This document shows positions 1 to 6,524 of a DNA stretch of 11,300 nt, in pieces. The stretch spans positions 7,358 to 18,657 of the forward strand of contig NCCR01000140.1 in assembly GCA_002279765.1 (NCBI GenBank). Direction: 5' to 3'. The stretch is from Verrucomicrobia bacterium 12-59-8. GTDB taxonomy: Bacteria > Verrucomicrobiota > Verrucomicrobiae > Verrucomicrobiales > Verrucomicrobiaceae. How positions within the stretch are numbered: position 1 is the stretch's first letter; every line of letters starts with the position of its first letter. The position numbers and the translations under genes were made by a program. The notes below the pieces were generated by a model that was given only the letters and a program-made list of their open reading frames with translations, was not told the DNA's origin and did no database searches.

Positions 1-978
1 GCATGGGTATGGTTGCTCGGCGGCCTAGTCTTGGCCTGCTCGCTACCGCATTTTTGGACATGGAACTGGCGGGCGCGGCCAGCCCAGCGATATGAAGGTG
101 CTCCGCTCACGGTGCATATCGGTGCAGCACCTGATGGTCCCTCGCAGGAGCTTTGGTCCACGCTGCATTTGATGGGTCTGCCAGACGACCATGTTGCGGC
201 GGTCATCGCGCTGGCTCCCGTGCCCGCTGGGGGTGAGAAATGGCCGCCGAAGGATGTGATCTCGTCGGATTTCACCCTGGTGGACATGACGAGCCGTGAA
301 GCATCAAGCAACTGGCGTTGGATGACCGAGAATCACACCACTGTGCTGGCGCCGCACTATCCTCCCAACAGCCTGTGGCATGGCAAGTCCATCGACGACG
401 TACGTGGTCCCGAGCTAGAAGAGCTGATTGAGTTCACGAAAAAAACTGATCCGGACGCGATGAAGCGCCCGTGGCGGCTGCGGCTGGTGGTGCAGCGCAT
501 GCAGCGTGTCTTCACCAGTCCTCTGAACAGGGCGATCCGCCTGCGGCATATGATGGCAACCGCACCGGGACAACGTTTTGATTTCCAACTCAAGGAGCTG
601 GATGACCCAGCGTATGGCGGCTCGATCAAATTCACAGCGATGCTTCGACACCGTTTCCCACTGATGATGCCGGAGGGTGCGTATGCGCCAATCCATCCAT
701 TAGGTTATCGACCGCTGCAGAACTTCATCTTCGAGGTGCGCGTGAGCCACGAAAAAAATGATCAGTTCAGCTATCGTGATTCTCTGCTGCTCGCCTGCCA
801 TGACCGCCCGGGTCCTTTTGAATTTCCGCATCCGCGCCCGCAGATGGACATCGCAGGATTGACACTGGAGCAATGGGTCGCGGACTCGACGCTGGACTTT
901 TGGTGGTCGGAAGACTGCGGGGTGATTGATTTGGAAATCAGTGCGGAAGAGATGCAGCGCGCGGTGGAGGGTCAATAG
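1..978 (+). CDS. Hypothetical membrane-anchored protein (5' end outside window)
   Basis: The frame is open from the first base of the window to a TAG at 976-978, so the true start probably lies upstream; the first in-window candidate is a TTG at 13. The visible part is about 325 residues. It opens with a hydrophobic stretch (WVWLLGGLVLACSLPHFW, about residues 2-19), which looks like a signal anchor or the last of several membrane segments. The rest is soluble in character, rich in Trp, Pro and Arg, and has no catalytic motif I recognise. A basic stretch (about residues 155-190) lies mid-protein and the C-terminus is acidic. Such a layout would fit an inner-membrane protein with an exported domain, but that is inference. 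The next gene on the same strand starts about 100 bp downstream. Coding is well supported by length and codon use; function is unknown. Confidence 0.75.
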   Translation, partial: AWVWLLGGLVLACSLPHFWTWNWRARPAQRYEGAPLTVHIGAAPDGPSQELWSTLHLMGLPDDHVAAVIALAPVPAGGEKWPPKDVISSDFTLVDMTSREASSNWRWMTENHTTVLAPHYPPNSLWHGKSIDDVRGPELEELIEFTKKTDPDAMKRPWRLRLVVQRMQRVFTSPLNRAIRLRHMMATAPGQRFDFQLKELDDPAYGGSIKFTAMLRHRFPLMMPEGAYAPIHPLGYRPLQNFIFEVRVSHEKNDQFSYRDSLLLACHDRPGPFEFPHPRPQMDIAGLTLEQWVADSTLDFWWSEDCGVIDLEISAEEMQRAVEGQ

Positions 979-1076
979 GTGGATTGGCGGTACCGATGCA
1001 AACATGCAGAGCATCAATGAGGGGATTGGCAGGTGGTGGGGCATGCTTTGGCGTGCAGAAGAAGCACGTCTCCATT

Positions 1077-1277
1077 ATGAAAACGAAAATTATCCGCCCG
1101 GTCCTTTTACTCATTGCCGGTTTGAATCTGAGCTGTTGCGCCAGTGCTGGACTGGGATTCCGCAACTCTTTCCGAGGGAGTGTCACGCCCGGTGAACGCA
1201 TTGCTGCGGGAGCTTTTGATGTGGTGACGCTGCCGGTGCAAGTGCCTGTTATTGTGGCGATGAAGCTTTCGGAGTGA
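1077..1277 (+). CDS. Small exported peptide or lipoprotein, 66 aa
   Basis: A short reading frame starting at the ATG at 1077. The same frame is open from a TTG at 984, but the 31 extra residues look non-coding and the ATG places a signal peptide exactly at the N-terminus. Residues 1-24 have a basic n-region (MKTKIIR), a hydrophobic core (PVLLLIAGLNL) and then SCCASAG. This could be cut by signal peptidase I after Ala-Ser-Ala, or be lipidated at Cys20 or Cys21, although the lipobox is imperfect (NLSC or LSCC). The mature part is about 40 residues and ends in a hydrophobic segment (FDVVTLPVQVPVIVAM) that faintly resembles small YceK-type lipoproteins with their D..xLP element; that resemblance is weak. 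There is no clear ribosome site. It lies between the membrane protein and the oxidoreductase on the same strand. Role unknown. Confidence 0.5.
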   Translation: MKTKIIRPVLLLIAGLNLSCCASAGLGFRNSFRGSVTPGERIAAGAFDVVTLPVQVPVIVAMKLSE

Positions 1278-1280
1278 GGA

Positions 1281-2324
1281 ATGGTCGTTTGGCATCGTTT
1301 CAGACTGACCATGATGAAACGACGCACTTTTCTCCTCGCCTGTGGTTCCACCGCTTTTGCTGCCAGTGGGAGTGGCAAATTGCGCATTGGTCAGATCGGC
1401 ACGGAGCATGCGCATGCCGCAGGGAAGATGGCGGCGATGCGTGCTTTGACGGATCTTTGGGAGGTGGTGGGGGTCGCGGCAGAGAAGGGGTATGATGGTG
1501 TGCCGCTGCTGACGGAGGCTCAGTTGCTTGGCACGCCGGATTTGAAGGCGGTGGCGTTGGAGACGCGCGTGGAGGATTCGTGTGCGACGGCGCTGCGCTG
1601 CATTCAGGCGGGCAAGCATGTGCATCTCGACAAGCCGGGGGCCTTGAATCATGAGGAGTTCAAGGCAATGCGGCTGGAGGCTGAGAAGCGCGGGCTGACG
1701 GTGCAGATGGGGTATATGCTGCGATACAATCCGGCGTTTGAGCTGCTGTTCCAAGCGGTGCGTGAAGGGTGGCTGGGAGAGATCACGGAGATTGACGCAG
1801 AGATGGGGAAGCTGGGGGATGCGAAGCAGCGGGGGATCATCGGGGCGCTGCCGGGTGGAGGATTGTTTGAGTTGGGCTGCCATGTGATCGATGCGGTGAC
1901 GACGATCTTGGGCAAGCCGCAGTCGGTGTCGGCTTTTTCAACGCCGACGCAGGACGATGGCGTGAAGGACAACCAGATGGCGGTGCTGCAATATGCGAAA
2001 GCCACGGCGGTAATCCGCTGCAATCATGCGGACCCGTTTGGCGGGCCGAGGAGGCGCTTCAATGTGACCGGGACGGAGGGGACGTTTGAAATTGTGCCGA
2101 TGGAGAGCGGGAAGGTGAATCTGTCTCTGACGAAGGCGAGGGGGAGCTACAAGAAGGGGACGCAGTCGTTTCAGCTCACGGTGCCGAAGGACCGGTATGC
2201 CGGGGAGTTTACGGATCTGGCGAAAGTGGTGCGCGGGGAAAAGAAGCTGGCGTGGGATGCGGCGCATGACATCAGCGTGCATGAGACGGTGCTGCGGGCG
2301 GCGGGGGCGTGGGGGAAGAGTTGA
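1281..2324 (+). CDS. Gfo/Idh/MocA family oxidoreductase with Tat-type signal
   Basis: Predicted NAD(P)-dependent sugar or polyol dehydrogenase of the Gfo/Idh/MocA family, probably exported folded through the Tat pathway. From the ATG at 1281 it has 347 residues. A GGAG at 1271-1274 sits well for that start; the ATGs at 1311 and 1314 are alternatives that put the twin-arginine motif (KRRTFLLACGSTAFA) right at the N-terminus. The Rossmann start is unusual (IGQIGTEHAHAAGKM) and lacks a standard GxGxxG. Further on come the family's catalytic lysine motif as DKPG (about residue 117 of the long form) and the GGGLFELGCHVIDA segment (about 192-205), whose His and Asp occupy the usual active-site helix. 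The C-terminal half is the alpha/beta dimer domain. Many such Tat-exported homologues occur in Verrucomicrobiota and Planctomycetota, where substrates are mostly unknown. Family assignment is firm; substrate is not known. Confidence 0.9.
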   Translation: MVVWHRFRLTMMKRRTFLLACGSTAFAASGSGKLRIGQIGTEHAHAAGKMAAMRALTDLWEVVGVAAEKGYDGVPLLTEAQLLGTPDLKAVALETRVEDSCATALRCIQAGKHVHLDKPGALNHEEFKAMRLEAEKRGLTVQMGYMLRYNPAFELLFQAVREGWLGEITEIDAEMGKLGDAKQRGIIGALPGGGLFELGCHVIDAVTTILGKPQSVSAFSTPTQDDGVKDNQMAVLQYAKATAVIRCNHADPFGGPRRRFNVTGTEGTFEIVPMESGKVNLSLTKARGSYKKGTQSFQLTVPKDRYAGEFTDLAKVVRGEKKLAWDAAHDISVHETVLRAAGAWGKS

Positions 2325-2360
2325 CGGTGGTTTACGGTTATTGACGGTGGCTGAACGGTT
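2321..2360. repeat. Phased ACGGT short repeats
   Basis: TTGACGGTGG occurs at 2321-2330 and again at 2341-2350. Related 10-mers fill the gaps (TTTACGGTTA at 2331-2340, CTGAACGGTT at 2351-2360), so the core ACGGT recurs at 2324, 2334, 2344 and 2355. The array overlaps the stop codon of the oxidoreductase gene (TGA at 2322-2324) and runs into the intergenic region. The near-helical spacing could reflect a protein-binding site or simple slippage duplication; nothing here decides between them. Confidence 0.5.
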
Positions 2361-2460
2361 GTTCGGCGGGAGGCGCGTGGCGGTGCGGGTTGCAGACGCT
2401 GCTGGTGGGCGTGGGGTGTGGCGGAGCGCTGGGTTTGCTTTCCGATAGGTGGTGAACTGA

Positions 2461-2523
2461 CCCAGGGGCACCTCGCTTAGGCTCGGCGGCCCTGGGCTTC
2501 ATGACGCAACCCCGTTGGGGTTG
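2461..2523. repeat. REP-like palindromic intergenic element
   Basis: Two adjacent hairpins in the gap between convergent genes. The first pairs CCCAGGG (2461-2467) with CCCTGGG (2490-2496) around a 22-nt loop. The second is CAACCCCGTTGGGGTTG at 2507-2523, with 7-bp arms and a 3-nt loop. From memory, pairs of this type (a CCCTGGG arm closely followed by the CAACCCC hairpin) recur between genes in Verrucomicrobiota, Planctomycetota and Acidobacteriota genomes and behave like REP elements. Only one copy is in this window, so its dispersed nature cannot be shown here. It could also end transcription from either side, although neither arm is followed by a T-run. Confidence 0.6.
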
Positions 2524-2551
2524 GTGTGCTGCGGAGTGGAGTGGCGGTAAG

Positions 2552-2570
2552 TTGCAGGGAATCTCTGCAA
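2552..2570. repeat. 19-nt inverted repeat downstream of the PD-(D/E)XK-like gene
   Basis: TTGCAG (2552-2557) and CTGCAA (2565-2570) are perfect arms, and the inner bases continue pairing with one wobble to leave a one-base loop. It lies about 50 bp beyond the stop of the minus-strand gene that ends at 2622. No T-run follows on either strand, so a classical intrinsic terminator is not supported. It may stabilise the 3' end of the transcript or belong to the neighbouring repeat element. Confidence 0.4.
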
Positions 2571-2621
2571 AATGATCTTGTCCATGTATTGGGCAAGACC
2601 GACCATGCCACTTTAGGTGAC

Positions 2622-3422
2622 TCAATCTCCCTTGGAATCCTCGCTCTGTTGGACCCACATTCCTGCATACTGATAACCCATATCAAATGTCTGTAAATGA
2701 TTCAGCGCGTACTTAGCCCGAAGATACTCAATCACACTGCGTGAATCTTTTCTGTCGCACTTTCCGTCCATAAAAAACACTTCTTGTCCATCCTCCATCT
2801 GCTCGACGTCCAGCAGTCCATTACTGAGTGCAGTATAGATCTCAGAGTCACGAAACTCATGTTTCTTCGAATAATGAGGGTTGATGCAAAGTTTGACACT
2901 CAAGTTTCCTTCCGATTCCCATACGCTAACAAATGAAGCTGCCAGTGTTTTTCTGTATCTCCAGAACTCGGAGTCATGAAAAAAGTAACACAGGATCATG
3001 TTGCCACGTTCTGTGCTAACAAGGCGTTGTGAGCCATACAGAGTGAAGAGTAGCTGCTCCCAGTGAGCGTGCGCATCATAACCACTTGCATGCAACCACA
3101 GGGCATGATGGCAGTCATTCTGAAGGTCATGCTCGATCATTTGCTTGGCTCCGTCCGAGATCACTCCACTTACCGTATTGGTGGGGCGCAGTGCCTTGGA
3201 GCGACTGCCAATCCCTCCTGAGGCCATGATTGCATGCGATGCTTCAATCTGATCAGGATTGTCACTCTTGATTTTCAGTTCTAGAAGAACGTTTCTCTTG
3301 GGTAACGAAATCAAATAGTCGGGAGTACGCTTGTTGCTCTCAGGAATCCGTTGGCATGGGATGTTTAGAGATGCCAAGATATCTTCGACACTTGAGGAGA
3401 ATTGAGATTCTGCGTCTGTCAT
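2622..3422 (-). CDS. Hypothetical protein with PD-(D/E)XK nuclease-like motif
   Basis: A 266-residue protein with ATG at 3422 and TGA at 2622-2624. Near the N-terminus, a predicted helix (EDILASLNIPC, residues 13-23) is followed by RTPDYLI and then LLELKIK. Asp35, Glu48 and Lys50 thus form D-x12-E-x-K, the signature of the restriction-endonuclease-like fold, in the usual helix-strand-strand context. The remaining 200 residues match no domain I know; they contain several Trp, His and Tyr-rich strands, for example around residues 105-145. The nuclease reading is therefore a motif-level inference. Base composition is visibly lower in GC (about 42% in a sampled 60 bases) than the ABC genes upstream, suggesting acquisition. 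It starts 35 bp after the permease stop and may be read with it or from its own promoter. The REP-like cluster lies just downstream. It could be a defence or mobile-element nuclease, or an inactive relative. Confidence 0.75.
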   Translation of the reverse strand: MTDAESQFSSSVEDILASLNIPCQRIPESNKRTPDYLISLPKRNVLLELKIKSDNPDQIEASHAIMASGGIGSRSKALRPTNTVSGVISDGAKQMIEHDLQNDCHHALWLHASGYDAHAHWEQLLFTLYGSQRLVSTERGNMILCYFFHDSEFWRYRKTLAASFVSVWESEGNLSVKLCINPHYSKKHEFRDSEIYTALSNGLLDVEQMEDGQEVFFMDGKCDRKDSRSVIEYLRAKYALNHLQTFDMGYQYAGMWVQQSEDSKGD

Positions 3423-3457
3423 ATTTAGAACAGAGGGGGCAGGATTGCCCGAGCTAC

Positions 3458-4255
3458 TTACTGCGTGGCGAACTTGGTGAGGAGGCCGCGTTTGCGGGTG
3501 AGGTTGAGGACCCAGACGAAGAGCCAGCCGGCGAGGGCGAGGTAGATGACATTGAGGCCTGCGGCGAGCCAGAGGTGGTTCCAGCTCATGGTGCCGGTTT
3601 TCATGACTTCGCGCATGCCTTCAAAGATGGGTGTGGCGGGGAAGAGCCAGGCGATGGGCTGTGACCAGGCGGGCATGTCTTCGACACGGTAGAACACGCA
3701 GACGACGGGCTGGATGAAGAAGGGCACGGCCCAGGCGAGGGATTCGGCGGCCTGTCCCCAGCGGAGGATGAGTGCGGTGGAGATCATGCCGAGGGCCCAG
3801 CCGAAGACCATGAGATTGAGGAAGAAGGGGACCAGCCACCACTGGAGCTGGAAGATGTTGAAGGAGTAGCCGATCCAGGAGACGAAACTCATGACGACGC
3901 AGGTGATGAGGATGCGCAGGAAGCCGACGAAGAAGGTGGAGCCCAGATACTCTGCGGTGCGAACGGGAGCGACGAAGATGTTGAGGAGGTTGCGGGTCCA
4001 GACGTCTTCGAGGAAGGAGATGGCGACGCCCTGCTGGGCGCGGAAGAGGATGTCCCAGAGGATCATAGCGCCGAGGAAGAAGAGGATGAAGCCGCCGAAT
4101 TTTTCATCGCTGTTCTTCTGGATGAAAACGGTGACGTTGCCCCAGACGACGAGATCGACGAGGGGCCAGAAGACGAGCTCCACCATGCGCATGGGGGTGC
4201 GGGAGTAGAGGAAGAGGTGGCGCATCACGAGAGCGCTGATGATGCGGAAATTCAT
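3458..4255 (-). CDS. ABC-2 type transporter permease
   Basis: The 265-residue inner-membrane subunit of an ABC exporter, starting with ATG at 4255. About six hydrophobic segments are visible, at roughly residues 25-45, 53-75, 105-130, 138-165, 170-190 and 230-252. Characteristic ABC-2 features are the short N-terminal amphipathic part (RHLFLYSRTPMRMVELVFWP) and a late conserved loop (YRVEDMPAWSQPIAWLFPATPIFEGMREVM) that resembles the PxxPxxxxxEGxR pattern of ABC-2 permeases. The start codon overlaps the last 4 bases of the upstream ATPase gene, implying translational coupling and a dedicated pair. ABC-2 exporters move polysaccharides, lipids, drugs or ions such as Na+; nothing here identifies the cargo. 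The predicted topology and the partner gene make the assignment firm. Confidence 0.9.
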   Translation of the reverse strand: MNFRIISALVMRHLFLYSRTPMRMVELVFWPLVDLVVWGNVTVFIQKNSDEKFGGFILFFLGAMILWDILFRAQQGVAISFLEDVWTRNLLNIFVAPVRTAEYLGSTFFVGFLRILITCVVMSFVSWIGYSFNIFQLQWWLVPFFLNLMVFGWALGMISTALILRWGQAAESLAWAVPFFIQPVVCVFYRVEDMPAWSQPIAWLFPATPIFEGMREVMKTGTMSWNHLWLAAGLNVIYLALAGWLFVWVLNLTRKRGLLTKFATQ

Positions 4256-5034
4256 ACGGCGGATTCTTTTTTCGGTTCGTCGAGGATTTCGCCGTCACGG
4301 GCGATCTTGATGAAGACGTCCTCAAGGTTGTCGCTGCTGGACTGGGCGACGATGTCCGAAGGGGTGCCTTCACGCACGATCTTGCCTTTGTGCAGGAAGA
4401 TGACGCGGTCGCAGACTTCCTCGATGTCGCGCATGTTGTGGGAGGTGTAGAGAATGGCGATGCTGCGCTCGCGTTGGACCTTGCGCACGACTTTGCGGAC
4501 CTTGTCGGCGATGTCGGGATCGAGGCTGGCAGTGGGCTCGTCGAGCATCAGCAGCTCGGGGTCATTGAGGAAGGCTTTGACGAGGTTCACCCGCGTGGAC
4601 TCGCCTGCGGAGAGCTGGCCGGTGACGCGTTTGCTGAGGTGGGAGATTTCGAGCAGCTCCATCAGCTCAGCGATTTTCTTTTTGGGATTCGGCACGCCGT
4701 AGATGCGGGCGAAGACGCTGAGGTTTTGCCACACGAGCAGATTGCCCGGCAGGGCGGTGTAGGCGGAGGAGAAATTGGAGCGTTGGAGGATGCTGATGCG
4801 GTTGGCCTGCAGGGGCATGCCGAAGGCATTCAGTTCACCGGAAGTCGGCAGCGTGAGGCCGAGGAGGCAGTTCATGGCCGTGGTTTTGCCGGCACCGTTG
4901 GCACCTAGCAGGCCGAGAACTTCGCCGCGATGCAGCTTGAAGCTGAAACGGTCGAGCGCCTTCACACCGTCGAACTCACGAGTGAGATCGCGGGCTTCGA
5001 GGATGACTTCGCGGGTGTCGGGGGGGGCGGACAT
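4252..5034 (-). CDS. ABC transporter ATP-binding protein
   Basis: The 260-residue ATPase that powers the adjacent ABC-2 permease. Visible motifs are Walker A GANGAGKTT (residues 44-52), the Q-loop Gln84 in SILQRSNF, signature LSAGE (141-145), Walker B LLMLDEP (161-167) with catalytic Glu166, the D-loop ASLD (169-172) and the H-loop His199 in TSHNM. The signature LSAGE departs from the common LSGGQ at two positions, as in a number of CcmA/NatA/drug-efflux type exporters. The C-terminal tail (about 230-260) is charged and short. The stop overlaps the permease start by 4 bases and the upstream phosphatase gene ends 7 bp before this start, so all three are probably on one message. Cargo unknown. 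The family assignment is firm. Confidence 0.95.
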   Translation of the reverse strand: MSAPPDTREVILEARDLTREFDGVKALDRFSFKLHRGEVLGLLGANGAGKTTAMNCLLGLTLPTSGELNAFGMPLQANRISILQRSNFSSAYTALPGNLLVWQNLSVFARIYGVPNPKKKIAELMELLEISHLSKRVTGQLSAGESTRVNLVKAFLNDPELLMLDEPTASLDPDIADKVRKVVRKVQRERSIAILYTSHNMRDIEEVCDRVIFLHKGKIVREGTPSDIVAQSSSDNLEDVFIKIARDGEILDEPKKESAV

Positions 5035-5041
5035 TGAGGTG

Positions 5042-5800
5042 TTAGAGGTACTCCTCGATGGGCAGCTTGCCGTTCCACGCGCAGATGAACATGGTGCCGG
5101 GCTTGGTGGTGCTGGGCTTGAGGGTTACTTTGCCGCCGCCCATTTCAACCATGAGCTGGCCGGCGGCGATGTCCCACAGGCTGATCTGTTCTTCCACATA
5201 CGCGTCAAGTCGGCCGGTGGCGATGTAGGCCATGGCGAGGGCGGCACTGCCGAGCATGCGGGTCTTGCGCACTTCGTAGGCGATGCGCTTGTAGCGGTCG
5301 AAGCCGAGATCGAGCGCTTCTTTGCTCTTCGAGAATCCGACGGTGACGACGGCTTCGGCCATTTCGGCGCGGTTGCTGACCTCGACCGTTTTGCCATTGA
5401 GCTTGGTCTTTTCGCCACGGACGACGGTCCAGGTTTCGTTCTGCGAGGGATCAAAGATCACGCCGATGAGGAGCTCTTTCGATTCACGTTTGCGGGCGGC
5501 AATCGAGACGCAGTAGTGCGGGATGCCGAAGAAGTAGTTCACCGTGCCGTCGATGGGATCGACGATCCACTCGACATCGCCGTTGCCGCCGGTTTCGCCG
5601 CCTTCTTCGCCGAGGATCGCGTGGTCGGGGAAGCGGGCGAGGATCATGTCGGTGATGAGCTGCTGGCTCTGCACATCGAGCTCGAGCTTGATGTCGTGGC
5701 GCTGCATTTCGTTCACCGTGAGTTCGGAGCCGAAGTTGTCTTTGATCATTTTGCCGGCGGCGTGCGCGGCTTCGGTGGCGGTGGCGAGGAGTTCGTTCAC
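5042..5800 (-). CDS. Inositol monophosphatase family protein
   Basis: A 252-residue Mg2+-dependent phosphatase of the IMPase/SuhB/CysQ fold, about the family's usual length. It shows the metal-binding motifs in order: GEE at 64-66, DPIDGTVN at 81-88 (consensus DPxDGTxN) and WDIAAG at 209-214. The likely reaction is hydrolysis of myo-inositol 1-phosphate or a similar sugar or nucleotide phosphate; the family also includes histidinol-phosphatases and 3'(2'),5'-bisphosphate nucleotidases, and residues here do not settle the substrate. The start at ATG 5800 overlaps the end of coaB by 4 bases, and the ABC ATPase begins 7 bp after its stop, so it sits in the middle of a tightly coupled group. The protein is predicted to be cytosolic. 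Confidence 0.92.
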   Translation of the reverse strand: MNELLATATEAAHAAGKMIKDNFGSELTVNEMQRHDIKLELDVQSQQLITDMILARFPDHAILGEEGGETGGNGDVEWIVDPIDGTVNYFFGIPHYCVSIAARKRESKELLIGVIFDPSQNETWTVVRGEKTKLNGKTVEVSNRAEMAEAVVTVGFSKSKEALDLGFDRYKRIAYEVRKTRMLGSAALAMAYIATGRLDAYVEEQISLWDIAAGQLMVEMGGGKVTLKPSTTKPGTMFICAWNGKLPIEEYL

Positions 5801-6447
5801 TTCGAGGCGTGGGGGGATGAGAGTCTGGAGATGTGCGCGATCAATTCGCGCGCGAGGGCGGTTTTCGACTGCCTGGGGAGGGGAATCGTTTGACCGCCGG
5901 GGAGGCAGAGGGTGACTTCGTTTTCCAGACTGTCAAACCCGATGCCCGGCTGAGATACGTCGTTTGCAATGATCAGGTCGCAGCCTTTGCGCTGCAGCTT
6001 GTCTTGCGCGTAGGCGATGACGTTTTCTGTTTCTGCTGCAAAGCCGACGAGGAAGCCGTGGAAGCCGAATTTGGAGCGCACGGAGCCGAGGATGTCTTCG
6101 GTGCGTTCGAGTTCGAGCGTGAGTGTGGCGGCGGTCTTTTTCAGTTTTTGGCTAATGACCTGTGCGGGGCGGTAGTCGGCGACGGCGGCGCTGAAAATGG
6201 CGGCGTCACAGCCGGGGAGGTGGGTGCGAACGGCGTCGAACATCTCACGGGCCGTTTCCACCTGCACCATCTGTACTCCAATGAGTGGCGGAATCGTCAC
6301 GGGGCCGGAGATCAGGAGGACTTCGTGTCCGGCGGCGCAGGCGGCTTCGGCGAGTGCATAGCCCATGCGGCCCGAGGAGCGGTTGGAGAGGAATCGCACC
6401 GGGTCGATCGGTTCCCGTGTCGGGCCGGCGGTGATGAGGAGGCGCAT
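5797..6447 (-). CDS. coaB: Phosphopantothenate-cysteine ligase domain protein (stand-alone CoaB)
   Basis: Predicted to catalyse CTP-dependent joining of cysteine to 4'-phosphopantothenate in coenzyme A synthesis. I chose ATG 6447 (216 residues) because the family fold begins there (MRLLITAGPTREPIDPVR); a TTG at 6474 would add 9 poorly conserved residues. Motifs seen are ITAGPT (5-10), PVRFLSNRSSGRMG (16-29) with the Arg and Asn that bind the acyl-cytidylate intermediate, SAAVADYRP (86-94), the lysine motif KLKK (101-104), GFAAET (135-140) and IIANDVS (159-165). In many bacteria this domain is fused to the CoaC decarboxylase as a protein of about 400 residues; here there is no flavoprotein half, so CoaC must be elsewhere in the genome. 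It overlaps the phosphatase start by 4 bases. A hairpin separates it from the SDR gene upstream. Confidence 0.9.
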   Translation of the reverse strand: MRLLITAGPTREPIDPVRFLSNRSSGRMGYALAEAACAAGHEVLLISGPVTIPPLIGVQMVQVETAREMFDAVRTHLPGCDAAIFSAAVADYRPAQVISQKLKKTAATLTLELERTEDILGSVRSKFGFHGFLVGFAAETENVIAYAQDKLQRKGCDLIIANDVSQPGIGFDSLENEVTLCLPGGQTIPLPRQSKTALARELIAHISRLSSPHASK

Positions 6448-6487
6448 CGCCGAATGTCCAGAGTTAGGGGCCAACGGTCAAGAACGG

Positions 6488-6503
6488 ACCGGCTGAAGCC
6501 GGT
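6488..6503. repeat. Short hairpin between the SDR gene and coaB
   Basis: ACCGGCT (6488-6494) and AGCCGGT (6497-6503) form a perfect 7-bp stem with a 2-base loop centre (GA). On the minus strand it lies between the SDR stop (6525) and the coaB start (6447). No T-run follows, so it is a poor intrinsic terminator. CCGGCTGAAGCCGG-type palindromes are, from memory, common dispersed repeats in Verrucomicrobiota. It might also reduce read-through or stabilise one half of the message. Confidence 0.5.
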
Positions 6504-6524
6504 ACACTACAGAACAGCCTTGGG

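Larger units (their letters stand above)
2325..2621. other. Intergenic region between convergent genes
   Basis: A 297-bp gap between the plus-strand oxidoreductase and the minus-strand PD-(D/E)XK-like gene. It contains the ACGGT repeats, the double-hairpin REP-like element and a further inverted repeat, each listed separately. The first 130 bp are G-rich with GGTGG and GGCGG runs. I see no convincing gene, tRNA or transposase in it; short reading frames here have no recognisable product. Confidence 0.7.

Noticed and set aside
1107..1883. Minus-strand frame of 258 codons opposite the oxidoreductase
   Set aside because: The product is rich in His, Leu, Arg and Gln with no fold-like pattern, and lies opposite a clear Gfo/Idh/MocA gene.
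3437..3450. Possible terminator between the permease and the PD-(D/E)XK-like gene (GGGCA/TGCCC)
   Set aside because: The stem is only 5 bp and the following bases on the minus strand are CCTCTGTTCT rather than a clear T-run, so termination is not supported.
4775..5893. Long plus-strand reading frame (372 codons) opposite the ABC ATPase and phosphatase genes
   Set aside because: It is antisense to two genes with intact catalytic motifs. Its product is Ala/Gly/Glu/Asp/Phe-rich without any domain, as expected from the complement of GC-rich coding DNA.
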